A stretch of 64,000 bases of DNA from Paenibacillus sp. FSL K6-3182 (GCF_037976325.1 NZ_CP150265.1:696001-760000), one strand, 5' to 3'. Numbered from the stretch's first letter, positions 35,117 to 43,684 are shown. Translations and numbers: made by a program. The notes: generated by a model not told the origin, from the sequence alone.

Positions 35117-35971
35117 ATGAATAACATCGTGTCGTTGGAATGGCTAAAGGAGAAACTCGGTGAGCCGAAACTCGTCATCGCGGATTGCCGTTTTCGTTTG
35201 GACGATCCCGATGCGGGGCTCAGAGCGTATGAGGAGTCCCATATTCCGGGGGCTGTTTATATGGATCTGGAGAAGGATCTATCCGGTGAGGTCGAGGAAT
35301 ATGGCGGACGCCATCCGCTTCCCGATATTTTTGCAATGACAGTGACGTTCGGCAGGACGGGCATAAGCAATGATTCGATTGTGGTCGCTTATGACGATCA
35401 AGGCGGAGCGATGGCTTCCCGGCTGTGGTGGCTGCTGAAGTATATGGGGCATGAGCAGGTCTATGTGCTGGACAAAGGCTTCTCTGCTTGGGTCAAAGAA
35501 GGGTTGCCTGTATCAACCGAGAACAAAGTGGTACAGCCTGCGACATACCTTGCAACGGTTCAGCACAATATGCTAGTTGAAATGGATGAGGTTAGGGAGC
35601 TGCTTGGCAGCGAGGGAGTAACGCTTATTGACTCGCGCGAAGCTCCACGCTACCGCGGAGAGGTCGAGCCGATCGACCGCGTCGCAGGCCACATTCCAGG
35701 CGCGATTAATCGTTTCTGGAAAGAGGGTCTAACGGAATCCGGCGCTTGGAAGGACGTCACCGCTCAAACTGATCGGTTCCATGATCTGGACAAGAACGGC
35801 GAGCTGATCGTGTATTGCGGATCAGGCGTCACAGCCACGCCAAACGTCATTGCGCTGCAGGAAGCAGGCTTCACGAAAGTGCGCTTGTATGCGGGAAGCT
35901 GGAGTGATTGGATTAGTTTCTCTAACAACCCCATCGCCATCGGGGACGAAGAAGAACGGTTAGAAGAATAG
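35117..35971 (+). CDS. Thiosulfate/3-mercaptopyruvate sulfurtransferase (copy 2)
   Basis: A 284-residue paralogue of the enzyme at 15402-16250, with the same two-rhodanese layout: AYDDQGGAMASRLWW in the first domain, DSREAPRYRGEVEP and the active loop YCGSGVTATPN (Cys234) in the second. The start is the ATG behind AAAGAGGCGA; an in-frame ATG 36 bases upstream lacks a ribosome site. Its C-terminal tail (GDEEERLEE) is a little longer than in copy 1. Dispersed repeat copy 6 follows directly, as copy 3 does after the first gene. The partial redundancy of two such enzymes may mean different sulfur donors. Confidence 0.92.
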   Translation: MNNIVSLEWLKEKLGEPKLVIADCRFRLDDPDAGLRAYEESHIPGAVYMDLEKDLSGEVEEYGGRHPLPDIFAMTVTFGRTGISNDSIVVAYDDQGGAMASRLWWLLKYMGHEQVYVLDKGFSAWVKEGLPVSTENKVVQPATYLATVQHNMLVEMDEVRELLGSEGVTLIDSREAPRYRGEVEPIDRVAGHIPGAINRFWKEGLTESGAWKDVTAQTDRFHDLDKNGELIVYCGSGVTATPNVIALQEAGFTKVRLYAGSWSDWISFSNNPIAIGDEEERLEE

Positions 35972-36062
35972 CAGTAATTATTCGATGAATACATCGCCAT
36001 GCAGCTTGTAAGCTGCGGCGATGTATTTTTATATCGTGAACTCAACACGAGGTCAACAAATG
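35966..36062. repeat. Dispersed hairpin repeat (copy 6)
   Basis: The arms AATACATCGCC and GGCGATGTATT, with an inner GCAGCTT/AAGCTGC stem, are followed by five T. Then comes ACTCAACACGAGGTCAACAA, the two-box flank. Confidence 0.85.
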
Positions 36063-36405
36063 GATTTCGAACGATGAAATGAATTATTTTCAGAGACCTA
36101 GCGTACACTCTTATTCATCCTAAATACACAAAGATACCGGACTCTTCGCCCGTAATTGCCCAGCGTCTTGATTAGACAACGTGACGTTTGTATGATATGG
36201 TGTGGTTTACAGATAGGCATTCTACTTTCCGAAGTGGGGTGCCTTCCTGTATATTTACGGAGGTTTTACATTAAATGTATTGTGCCGTAATCGGCAGAAC
36301 ATGGAGGTGGTGATGCTATGTTTCGCTCTTTATCCCCAATCGGGGAAGATTCAGCGACTAAGGAACAAGCGCAAAGATCTTTTAATAAAGAGGAGAGAGT
36401 TAAGC

Positions 36406-36951
36406 ATGACAACATTTATGCAAGCAGAGAAACGTACACATTTGAATACATCAGGGCTTCGTAATCTACGTAAATCAGGTCGTCTGCCTGGTATTGTGTT
36501 TGGTAGGAATGTAGAAAATAAGATGGTTCATATTTCAACGATAGAATTTCATAAGTGGTTGAAGCAAGGTGCATCTGGTTTTATCGATATACAGCTTGAC
36601 GGGAAAGATTCGGTGTCCGTATTGCTTGAGGATCTCCAGCGAGATCCGGTAACGCGTGACTTGATTCATGTTGATTTCCAGCAAGTGCAGAATAACGAAA
36701 TCGTATGCACAAAGATTCCAGTAAAATTCATAGGCAAGCCAATTGGATTGAAGCAGGGCGGGATTGTACAACTTCAGTCCGAGTTTATTGAGGTAGAAGC
36801 ATTGCCAAGGCATTTGCCGTCGGTGATAGAATATGATATCAGCGGCATGAATATCGGTGAATCCGTCTATGTGAAGGATTTGGATTTGTCATCAGAAGTT
36901 ACACTTATTTCCGGTAAAAACGAGTTTCTCGTATCTGTAGTGAAGCCTTAA
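36406..36951 (+). CDS. ctc: 50S ribosomal protein L25 / general stress protein Ctc
   Basis: The 181-residue protein has the L25 domain at residues 1-90 (TFMQAEKRT, RNLRKSGRLPGIVFGRN), which binds 5S rRNA, followed by a TL5/Ctc-type C-terminal beta domain (HVDFQQVQNNEI to the end). The start is the ATG behind AAGAGGAGAG; the frame is open further upstream but without a matching ribosome site. The C-terminal domain is shorter than in long Ctc (about 200 residues). The 5' region holds a hairpin with arms AGGCA and TGCCT at 36217-36246 of unknown role. A strong terminator follows. Confidence 0.92.
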   Translation: MTTFMQAEKRTHLNTSGLRNLRKSGRLPGIVFGRNVENKMVHISTIEFHKWLKQGASGFIDIQLDGKDSVSVLLEDLQRDPVTRDLIHVDFQQVQNNEIVCTKIPVKFIGKPIGLKQGGIVQLQSEFIEVEALPRHLPSVIEYDISGMNIGESVYVKDLDLSSEVTLISGKNEFLVSVVKP

Positions 36952-36976
36952 CTCATCCTATTAGGCTTCAACTATT

Positions 36977-37023
36977 AAAAACACGTCGTATCTGCAGCTT
37001 ACCTGCTGGTACGACGTGTTTTT
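36977..37023 (+). terminator. Terminator downstream of L25/Ctc
   Basis: The arms AAAAACACGTCGTA and TACGACGTGTTTTT have a 19-base loop that itself pairs (GCAG/CTGC). Confidence 0.9.
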
Positions 37024-37132
37024 GCGTAATTTGACATCTTCCTCCCGTTCTTAAGGACCATTGACGGCGCTTGCAGATTATCCCCATAATAGAAAAAGGT
37101 GTTACATAAATTTACAGTTGGGAGAGGGTAAA

Positions 37133-37726
37133 ATGTCCAAACGCGTGCTTATTCTAACGGGCGACGGTGCAGAGGTTCTGGAGGTTTATTATCCATTCTA
37201 TCGGTTGAAGGAAGAGGGCTACGAGGCTGTGATCGCTTCGCCGAGAAAGAAGACATTGAATACGGTATGCCACGACTTCATCGAGGGATGGGATACTTAT
37301 TCGGAGAAGCCAGCTCATCTGCTGCCGTCTGATATAGCCTTTGCGGACGTGGAGCCTGCTGACTACGATGCCTTGATCATCCCAGGCGGACGCGCTCCTG
37401 AGTTCATACGTAACGATCAAGATCTTCCGCGAATTGTCCAGCATTTTCTGGATGCGGACAAGCCTGTAGGCGCGATTTGTCACGGCGCTCAGGTATTCCT
37501 GGCGCTGCCCGATCGTTCCTACTTCAAAGGCAGAACGTTAACGGCATACAATGCGTGCAAGCTGGAAGTCGAATCACTCGGCGCAGAATATGCTAGCGAG
37601 ACACTGCATGTAGACGGAAATTTGGTATCGGGCCACGCATGGCCTGATCTCCCTGGATTTATGCGGGAATTTCTAAATCTGCTTGGCCGGACGTCGAACA
37701 AGGAACTAACCTCAACCACGAACTAA
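37133..37726 (+). CDS. DJ-1/PfpI family protein
   Basis: The 197-residue protein has a class I glutamine-amidotransferase-like fold. The nucleophile elbow VGAICHGAQVFLA puts Cys near residue 109, with the acidic partner in LILTGDGAEVLEVYYPFYR and IPGGRAPEFIR near 77. Relatives are PfpI/YhbO-type proteins with glyoxalase, deglycase-like or unknown stress roles. The start is the ATG behind GGGAGAGGG; the upstream in-frame ATG is not used. A terminator follows. Confidence 0.9.
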   Translation: MSKRVLILTGDGAEVLEVYYPFYRLKEEGYEAVIASPRKKTLNTVCHDFIEGWDTYSEKPAHLLPSDIAFADVEPADYDALIIPGGRAPEFIRNDQDLPRIVQHFLDADKPVGAICHGAQVFLALPDRSYFKGRTLTAYNACKLEVESLGAEYASETLHVDGNLVSGHAWPDLPGFMREFLNLLGRTSNKELTSTTN

Positions 37727-37787
37727 TTCGTAATACAGCGAATATGCGTTGCCTTTCAAGTGTCGGCCTTGCATACGAATAGAAGAA

Positions 37788-37818
37788 GGAAAAGACACCG
37801 TTGGGGTGTCTTTTTTTG
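37788..37818 (+). terminator. Terminator downstream of PfpI-like gene
   Basis: The arms AAAGACACC and GGGTGTCTTT around GTTG are followed by a T run. Confidence 0.88.
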
Positions 37819-37854
37819 ATATATGCACGCCTAGCCAGCGATAAGCAGGTGCTG

Positions 37855-37960
37855 AGAGGCGTAACAGTATGAATGATTTAAATACATCGCCATGTGGGCT
37901 TAATGCTCTAGGCGATGTATTTTTTTGTGCTTGGAATCAATACAAAGCCGACGGGAAAAT
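37855..37960. repeat. Dispersed hairpin repeat (copy 7)
   Basis: ACAGTATGAATGATTTAA leads into the arms AATACATCGCC and GGCGATGTATT with seven T, then GGAATCAATAC, a worn TCAAC flank. Confidence 0.82.
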
Positions 37961-38070
37961 TGGAATATATTCATGAAATGCTCCTAACAGAGCACATGCT
38001 CATAAACTATAAACTTTTAGTAGAGAATATGATGTCTGGTTACTTACAAAAGGAGGCTGTCAGCAGTAAT

Positions 38071-38107
38071 TTGACTAACGGCAGATTGTAAATGATAATT
38101 GTTATCA
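38071..38107 (+). promoter_or_regulatory. Promoter with overlapping Fur-like box
   Basis: The -35 TTGACT and the -10 GATAAT are separated by exactly 17 bases. The -10 lies inside TGATAATTGTTATCA, which matches the 7-1-7 Fur/PerR-type palindrome at 14 of 15 positions. Binding there would block the promoter. It serves the AraC-type regulator at 38225. Confidence 0.7.
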
Positions 38108-38224
38108 ATAACGTGAAAATAGATGAAAGTCCTCATGCTCACCTTTCTGTATTCCAGCGGACACAGAATATACAACGATCATTCGAGATTAACGGTCAAT
38201 TACTATTGAAATGAGGTAAGCAAA

Positions 38225-39052
38225 GTGAAAATCGACATTGATCAGTTAGCAGAGCATCTGGCACACACTCCTTTTCAAGTACAAGGAGTATATCGATACG
38301 CTAGAAATCCAGGCGTGCCTCACGCCGACTATACAGATTCTTTTCCTGGATTTGTGTTTCCTCTTACAGGAAAAATACAATTTCAATTTAATGACACGCC
38401 TTATATCTTTTCGCCAGGAAAAGTTGTACATGGGGCTGCAAAAATGAAACTAGGCCAAAAAGTGTTTGGTGAAACGGACTGGGAATATATCTTAGTTTTA
38501 TACCGGATATGTAACTCGGAACTAGAAGAGTCAAGCTTTTCTCATCAGCATTTCGAATTATTAACAGGGCAGTCCCCTCGTCTAAATGAATTAATTATGC
38601 GTCTTTGGCGTGTTTATAATCAGCGTGGAGGCATTTCAAAGTTTCAGACCGAGATGCTGTTCCGCGATGTACTGAATGAAGCCTTATTATGTGTTGATAA
38701 TAGGCAAAATAGCTGTGAATCACATACTTTATTCGAACGGGTATCTCATTATATTCAAGAATACTATTATCAAAGTCTTACAATAGTATCGCTTGCAGAA
38801 CAGAATAACGTTAATCGCAATCGACTTTCTTATGTGTTTAGAAGGCATGCAGGTATGGGGCCTGCACAATATTTATTAAAATATCGTATAAACATGGCGC
38901 AAGAAATGTTATTTACAAGTGATGCACCTGTACAACAAATTGCGGAAACTGTTGGATTTGCTGACCCTTTTTATTTTAGTAGAGTGTTCAAAAAGCAAAT
39001 AGGTATTGCTCCCACTGAATATCGAGAGAAATTCATCAATAATCCAAGCTAG
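38225..39052 (+). CDS. AraC family transcriptional regulator
   Basis: The 275-residue protein has an N-terminal cupin-like sensing domain (about 15-120: FPGFVFPLTGKIQFQFNDTPYIFSPG in part) and two C-terminal helix-turn-helix motifs (about 175-270). These include SLAEQNNVNRNRLSYVFRRHAG and IAETVGFADPFYFSRVFKKQIGIAPTEYR. The GTG start follows ATGAGGTAAG. The promoter carries a Fur-like box, so it may respond to iron, as the Btr-type AraC regulators of siderophore uptake do. No siderophore genes are adjacent. A cupin gene follows in the same direction. Confidence 0.9.
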   Translation: MKIDIDQLAEHLAHTPFQVQGVYRYARNPGVPHADYTDSFPGFVFPLTGKIQFQFNDTPYIFSPGKVVHGAAKMKLGQKVFGETDWEYILVLYRICNSELEESSFSHQHFELLTGQSPRLNELIMRLWRVYNQRGGISKFQTEMLFRDVLNEALLCVDNRQNSCESHTLFERVSHYIQEYYYQSLTIVSLAEQNNVNRNRLSYVFRRHAGMGPAQYLLKYRINMAQEMLFTSDAPVQQIAETVGFADPFYFSRVFKKQIGIAPTEYREKFINNPS

Positions 39053-39185
39053 TTTCAATAAGCATCCATTCAAATCAAAATATGACTTTACTATAATAAT
39101 GGAAACGGAGATAAGCGCTTTATTACATCTGAGTGCCTGTTCACTGTATGGGCATATTGGAAATTCGAAAAAAGGAGGGGCTAAT

Positions 39186-39548
39186 ATCCATTATCAAGCT
39201 ATAAATCTGAATGAGAAGCTATCTAAATTCAACGACTATTGGTCTCTGAAAGTCATTGGCGAAATGAATGACTACCAATTTAAGCTTATTAAGATTGCAG
39301 GGGATTATGAATGGCACGTTCATGAAGATACCGATAAGGTATTTATCGCACTTGAAGGGGAGATGATCCTTGACTTTCGTGATGGCCAAGTGATAATTTC
39401 CAAGGGTGAAATGTTTATTGTTCCGAGGGGAATAGAGATGAAGCCTTCCGCTGAAAAGGAATGCCATATCATGCTGGTGGAGCCTAAAAGCGTTATAAAC
39501 ACTGGCAATACGGAGTCCGAATTAACAGCAGCCGATACATGGATCTAG
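39186..39548 (+). CDS. Cupin-domain protein, probable AUC start
   Basis: Single-domain cupin of about 120 residues with the metal motif HVHEDTDKVFIALEGEMILDF near residue 36 and the second motif FIVPRGIEMKPSA. One metal-binding His (usually H-K-P) is replaced by Met in the second motif. Homologous proteins of this kind begin just before YQAINLNEKL. Here a perfect AAAGGAGG lies 7 bases before an ATC codon at that point, with no ATG/GTG/TTG in range. The only in-frame ATGs are at 39006 and 39099 and lack ribosome sites. Either translation starts at AUC or the start was lost. Function unknown; it may be co-transcribed with the AraC gene. Confidence 0.75.
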   Translation: MHYQAINLNEKLSKFNDYWSLKVIGEMNDYQFKLIKIAGDYEWHVHEDTDKVFIALEGEMILDFRDGQVIISKGEMFIVPRGIEMKPSAEKECHIMLVEPKSVINTGNTESELTAADTWI

Positions 39549-39726
39549 TGCTTGTTACTAGTACGAGCTAATTTAAGAGAATATGTTTCTTGCGCCAATT
39601 CATGGGAGTGATGAGGTGGTAAACCTTACTCGGGATGGCTTAATTTCCAGTGGGATTTGCTGTACTAAGACAGCCTGACTGGGAGATTTGCTTAATAGAA
39701 ATGTCGTGTTTAATCTTTGTCTCTAC

Positions 39727-39761
39727 AATGAAGGACACCCAATTAGGGTGTCCTTCATTTC
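39727..39761. terminator. Bidirectional terminator between cupin and nitroreductase genes
   Basis: The arms AATGAAGGACACCC and GGGTGTCCTTCATT surround AATTA, between convergent genes. Confidence 0.88.
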
Positions 39762-39846
39762 GCTTTATAGATGTTAAGATGAACTTTTAACTAGTTCTTC
39801 CTGTTTATAAGCGACTTGCTTATTTAAGTTTTATTTTGAACAATGA

Positions 39847-40485
39847 TTATCTCCAAAATGTAATTTTGTCAGAGCTTAATCGAACGGATTCATGTCCTTC
39901 TTCCTTTGCTTTTCCTATTGAAATAATCATGACTGGAACATAGCGCTCTTCATCTAAATCAAATGCTTTAGCTACCTGGTCAACTTCAAATCCTGCCATT
40001 GGATTCGTATCATACCCATGTGCACGAGCTACTAGCATTAACTGCATGGCAAAGAGGCTGCTATCGACCTTTGCAACTTCAACTTTCATTTCCTTTGGTA
40101 GAGTTGGATACATCGATAGAATGGTTGCGACTTGACTATCGCGTACTTCAGCTGGCATTTTTCCTTGTTCCACGGCAGTATTGTAAATTTCTTCAACATA
40201 TAAATAGCTTTGGGTATCACCAAAAATTAATAACATGGCAGATGAAGTATCGTTTTGTACAGTATTGAAACGTACAAGGGGTCTTAATTTCTCTTTTCCT
40301 TCCGGAGTATCAACTACAAGTACACGCCAAGGCTGCATATTCGCAGAGGAAGGAGCAAGACTGGCTTCCGCAATCATTTCGCTTATCTCTTCTTTTGATA
40401 TTTTAATGCTCTCATCATAATTACGCACAGAACGTCTTCCCGTAACTATACTGGTGAAATTGTTATTTTGAATGTGGTTAAACAT
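39847..40485 (-). CDS. Nitroreductase family protein
   Basis: The 212-residue FMN-dependent NAD(P)H oxidoreductase has the N-terminal flavin motif GRRSVRNYDESIKISKEEI. It also has EASLAPSSANMQPWRVLVVD and a C-terminal ISIGKAKEEGHES, the usual order for NfsA/NfrA-like proteins. The start is the ATG behind AAAGGAGAG; an upstream in-frame ATG is not used. It is divergent from a MerR regulator across 120 bases that contain a perfect palindrome, so it is the likely target. The physiological substrate may be a quinone, nitro or aldehyde compound. Confidence 0.92.
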   Translation of the reverse strand: MFNHIQNNNFTSIVTGRRSVRNYDESIKISKEEISEMIAEASLAPSSANMQPWRVLVVDTPEGKEKLRPLVRFNTVQNDTSSAMLLIFGDTQSYLYVEEIYNTAVEQGKMPAEVRDSQVATILSMYPTLPKEMKVEVAKVDSSLFAMQLMLVARAHGYDTNPMAGFEVDQVAKAFDLDEERYVPVMIISIGKAKEEGHESVRLSSDKITFWR

Positions 40486-40560
40486 AGAATCTCTCCTTTT
40501 GATAACATAAGGTTTTTTTGACATTAAGTATGTCGTTCGTTATCATAATTGCATTATGAA

Positions 40561-40580
40561 CTATAAACCAAGGTTTATAG
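40561..40580. promoter_or_regulatory. MerR-type operator between nitroreductase and merR-like genes
   Basis: The arms CTATAAACC and GGTTTATAG around AA lie between -35 TTGCAT and a weak -10 TTTATA with a 19-base spacer. That long spacer with a central palindrome is the hallmark of MerR-activated promoters. Confidence 0.65.
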
Positions 40581-40605
40581 CAAATAAATAAAGCGAGGCC
40601 ATAAG

Positions 40606-40965
40606 ATGAAAATAAATGATGTTTCAAAATTAACGGATCTGCCTATATCAACCTTGAGATTCTACGAACGTAAGAATCTAATTCCGGACACATTTGTTAA
40701 AAGAGATGCAAATAATTATCGTATGTATACTGAGGAAATTGTTGAATTTCTAGAAGATGTAAAGGCACTTTTATCCGTAGGATTTTCGGTAGAAGAGTTG
40801 AGTTTACTAGTAAATCAAGAACTTAATTTATCATACGAGGTAAAGAAAAAAATAGTTGAACAAAAAATTAAAGAAATTGAAGATATTCAGAAGCGATTAA
40901 AAAAGTCGAAAAATTTTCTGCAAGCAACCTTGGAAGGAAAAGCGAATTTTCAAACGAAGTGTTAA
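40606..40965 (+). CDS. MerR family transcriptional regulator
   Basis: The 119-residue protein has an N-terminal winged helix (MKINDVSKLTDLPISTLRFYERKNLIP), the wing region NNYRMYTEEIVEFLEDVKALLSVGFSVEEL, and a long coiled-coil dimer helix (residues 80-115). A single Cys at the C-terminal end (residue 119) is not enough to call metal sensing. Divergent partner of the nitroreductase gene. This resembles the small AdhR-like MerR regulators that respond to aldehydes or electrophiles; the signal here is unknown. Confidence 0.9.
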   Translation: MKINDVSKLTDLPISTLRFYERKNLIPDTFVKRDANNYRMYTEEIVEFLEDVKALLSVGFSVEELSLLVNQELNLSYEVKKKIVEQKIKEIEDIQKRLKKSKNFLQATLEGKANFQTKC

Positions 40966-40983
40966 TGCTGTTGAGAGTCTAAA

Positions 40984-41047
40984 ATAGTATGAATGATTTG
41001 AATACATCACCATGTAGGCCGCGTGCCTTGGGTGATGTATTTTTGCG
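40984..41047. repeat. Dispersed hairpin repeat (copy 8)
   Basis: ATAGTATGAATGATTTGAA leads into the arms AATACATCACC and GGTGATGTATT with five T. The paired C-to-T/G-to-A change relative to other copies keeps the stem (ATCACC with GGTGAT). The TCAAC flank is lost. Confidence 0.82.
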
Positions 41048-41234
41048 TTCGAAAGCTCCTCGCTGCATCGTTCGATAAAGCGCTATCGAGGTTAGATATA
41101 TTAGTGTAAACCTTAAATATTATTAAAGGTTTCTTAAGGAATTAGAAAAAGACGATTTAAAGTGCCGTGTTATAATGAAAAATCACATGAGAATAAGACA
41201 GTACGATTTTGTGTTCGATATGAGGAGGAATATT

Positions 41235-42665
41235 GTGAGCATTACAGATATGTTCAATTACTTACGCTTTCTGGGATTGCCAGTGGTCATTGTAGTTGGA
41301 GTCGAGCTGCTGCTTATTGCAGGTTATTATACATTTTATTATCGCAAAAGAAGGCGAGAGGAAGAGCCCTGGCTGCCTATGAGCAAGCTTATACTCGGTG
41401 CGCTTTTCATCGGTTATATTGTTTTTGTTCTCCAGTTGACCGTTATCGGCCGAGGTACGTCACATTTCTTGGAAATGAACTTATATCCTTTCGGTGGCTA
41501 CATTGAAGCATGGCAAAAATATTCGCTAAGAGAGTTTCAGAACGGCATTTTTAATATTTTAATGTTTGTGCCATTGGGGATTTTGCTGCCATGTTTGAGT
41601 TACAAGTTTAGAGCGTTCAAACCGCTTCTTCTTGTTGTTGTATGTGCAACATTAGCTATCGAAACGTATCAGACGCTTACTGGCGCAGGTCTATTTGAGG
41701 TTGATGATCTTATTAACAATACACTTGGCGGCATTATGGGCTACCAGTTGTATAGACTTGCTGCTTCTATCATTGAGCACAAAAAAGTTAAGATCAAGAG
41801 CCTGCTGGGCAATCTGTCCATCCCCATAGCAATCGGTTTGATGTTTTGTGCAATGAGTATCGTCTACAATCAGCAGGAGTTTGGTCAACTAGCCATTAAT
41901 TCATATCACAAATGGAATATGAAAGGCGTTGAGCTTAGCGCTTCACTCACGTTAAGCCCAGAACCAAATGCTGCAGCGGTATACAAAAGAGTCGTAAATA
42001 ATGATGAAATCGCAGCTCCGCTGCGGCAAAAACTAGAATTGACCGAGCTAAGCGTCAAGAAGTGGGGAAGTGATCGTGAAAGTGTGTTAACGAGCAATAG
42101 CGGAATACACTACACGTTATTTCAATCCAAAGAGGGAAACTGGTCGTTAACTGAAAATGATTACGTCCCAGCGCAAGACTCGCTAATTAATCCGAATTCT
42201 ATGTTAGAGAAGGCGAAAACGATTGCGGATGATTTGGGCTTACCTACCGAGAAGGCTGAATTGCGAGGAGTAGATGACGGTGAGTATGCATGGTCACTCT
42301 CGCAGATTCCTGGAATGAACGAGGATTATTGGACAGGCGATTTCTCCATTGGCCTAAAAGAGGATGGCAGCATCTACGCGATCAATAGCGGAATTAAGCA
42401 CAATCTGTTTGTGCGGACGATGGATCTATTATCTCCAGCCGAAGTATATAAACGCATAGAGGATGGGGAATTTCAGCAGCTGCAAAGAAATGCCTTATTA
42501 ACAAAGGATCAGCTTGAAATAAAAAAGGGTGACCATCTAGAAATAAAAGGAATAGAACTAATCTATATGTATGATTCAAAAGACTTTTATCGGCCTGTAT
42601 ACCAGGTTAATGGAACATATAATGGAGATCCCAATTGGTTTACCTTGATTGATGCAAAGAATTAA
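41235..42665 (+). CDS. VanZ-domain membrane protein with extracellular C-terminal region
   Basis: 476 residues. The first part, to about residue 180, holds five hydrophobic helices with VanZ-family motifs (LQLTVIGRG, NILMFVPLGILLPCL, ETYQTLTGAGLFEVDDLINNTLGGIMGYQLY). After a further helix near 190-210, a soluble domain of about 260 residues follows. It is rich in Asn, Asp, Glu and Lys and resembles two PepSY/YcdB-type units. The GTG start is set by GAGGAGG. VanZ proteins are linked to teicoplanin resistance in one case, but most have no known job. A TATAAT box lies 60 bases upstream. Confidence 0.82.
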   Translation: MSITDMFNYLRFLGLPVVIVVGVELLLIAGYYTFYYRKRRREEEPWLPMSKLILGALFIGYIVFVLQLTVIGRGTSHFLEMNLYPFGGYIEAWQKYSLREFQNGIFNILMFVPLGILLPCLSYKFRAFKPLLLVVVCATLAIETYQTLTGAGLFEVDDLINNTLGGIMGYQLYRLAASIIEHKKVKIKSLLGNLSIPIAIGLMFCAMSIVYNQQEFGQLAINSYHKWNMKGVELSASLTLSPEPNAAAVYKRVVNNDEIAAPLRQKLELTELSVKKWGSDRESVLTSNSGIHYTLFQSKEGNWSLTENDYVPAQDSLINPNSMLEKAKTIADDLGLPTEKAELRGVDDGEYAWSLSQIPGMNEDYWTGDFSIGLKEDGSIYAINSGIKHNLFVRTMDLLSPAEVYKRIEDGEFQQLQRNALLTKDQLEIKKGDHLEIKGIELIYMYDSKDFYRPVYQVNGTYNGDPNWFTLIDAKN

Positions 42666-42733
42666 AAAAGCTGGTTTGGGCTTATTTTATTTTAATCTAT
42701 ATCCCTGAAAGCATATCTCAGGAAGCTTTATAA

Positions 42734-42795
42734 AAGGGTACCCATACAATGGACATTTTTAAAAGAATGTTTAGCGTAGGGGTACCTTTTTGTAG
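42734..42795. terminator. Long-stem terminator between VanZ-like and aac(3)-like genes
   Basis: The outer arms AAAAGGGTACC and GGTACCTTTTT surround an inner ACATT/AATGT stem. It lies between convergent genes. Confidence 0.65.
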
Positions 42796-42821
42796 CTAGA
42801 GTGATTAGTGGGGGCGAGCCG

Positions 42822-43625
42822 TCACGCTCTATTTTTCTCCATCCAAGGCACGGTCCAGTCGATCAGGGGTCTTACTTCCATAAATCGCACATCAGCATTT
42901 CCTACTTTATGAATTTTTATATTTTTTTGTTGATCATATTCCTTTCCTAATCTACTAAAATCTTCGTCGTCGACTGCTTGAGTAGAATAAGTAACCCACG
43001 TTCTCTTGCCATCAATCATGATTGCACTGCTCTCATCTGCAAATCTTTTGGAAGAAAAATTTGCTCTCGTTTCCGCTAAATGCAGGGATGTATTTTTTTC
43101 ATAGCCAACACCAAGTAATAGTACATGTCCATCTAATTTATACAATTTATCTACAGGGGAGCCGCTGCCAAAAATATTGCTTAAATCATGTTTTTCAGTT
43201 ACATATTCCGCGTGTTTCCCTACTGCTGCTATCGACCTTGCCGGGTGATCAGACCTTTTGGCCCCTGGCCACTGTCTAAACATTTCAGCCACGGCACCCA
43301 TACCAATGGCAGGTGTTATTTCTTTATCATATGCGGGCCAGTTTTCTCGAATAATAGGCCACCATTCCTTCGGTTCATTCCAATGAACTCCAGTAGAGGG
43401 ATCAAGGTTTTTCCATGTCTGAGAAGGCATCATCAATGTTCCTTCTTTTCCTACGATTTCAAGAAGTGACCTAATCAATGTTTCAGCCCCGCCTACAACA
43501 AATCCCAAGCTTTTTAATGAAGTATGTACGAATATGGTTTGCCCTTCCGTTAATCCGCAGTTTTTGAACTGTGTAATTAAATCCTCTTTCGTTAAAATCA
43601 TTCTCGTTTCTTCGTTTCCAGTCAT
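42822..43625 (-). CDS. AAC(3)-family N-acetyltransferase
   Basis: The 267-residue protein of the antibiotic 3-N-acetyltransferase (Yokd) family uses acetyl-CoA. Family marks are HTSLKSLGFVVGGAETLI near residue 33, LMMPSQTW, the core PARSIAAVGKHAEYVT with the RSxHPxxS-like SDHPARS, and LLLGVGYEKNTSLHLAE with the expected catalytic His region. ATG behind GGAGG. A promoter at 43745-43773 and a hairpin with a T-rich tail in the 110-base leader suggest attenuation. It may confer aminoglycoside resistance, but related YokD proteins have other or unknown substrates. Confidence 0.88.
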   Translation of the reverse strand: MTGNEETRMILTKEDLITQFKNCGLTEGQTIFVHTSLKSLGFVVGGAETLIRSLLEIVGKEGTLMMPSQTWKNLDPSTGVHWNEPKEWWPIIRENWPAYDKEITPAIGMGAVAEMFRQWPGAKRSDHPARSIAAVGKHAEYVTEKHDLSNIFGSGSPVDKLYKLDGHVLLLGVGYEKNTSLHLAETRANFSSKRFADESSAIMIDGKRTWVTYSTQAVDDEDFSRLGKEYDQQKNIKIHKVGNADVRFMEVRPLIDWTVPWMEKNRA

Positions 43626-43656
43626 TGTGCATCCTCCATTTCATTTGGAAAACAAA

Positions 43657-43684
43657 ATAACCCCGCTACAGGTAGCGGGGTTGT
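43657..43684 (-). promoter_or_regulatory. Leader hairpin (attenuator candidate) of aac(3)-like gene
   Basis: The arms AACCCCGCTA and TAGCGGGGTT around a 4-base loop are followed on the minus strand by ATTTTGTTTT. It lies only about 30 bases before the ribosome site, with no room for a promoter in between, so transcription of the gene must pass it. A six-codon frame MLFWQC ends 5 bases before the stem. Confidence 0.6.

Noticed and set aside
12955..36062. TCAAC boxes beside hairpins as integron attC sites
   Set aside because: The boxes are direct, not the inverted RYYYAAC/GTTRRRY pair of attC, and most lie after genes with their own promoters. No integron integrase is present.
42822..43625. 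Naming the acetyltransferase as a proven aminoglycoside resistance gene
   Set aside because: Family motifs are clear, but chromosomal members of this family often do not act on clinical aminoglycosides; activity cannot be read from sequence.
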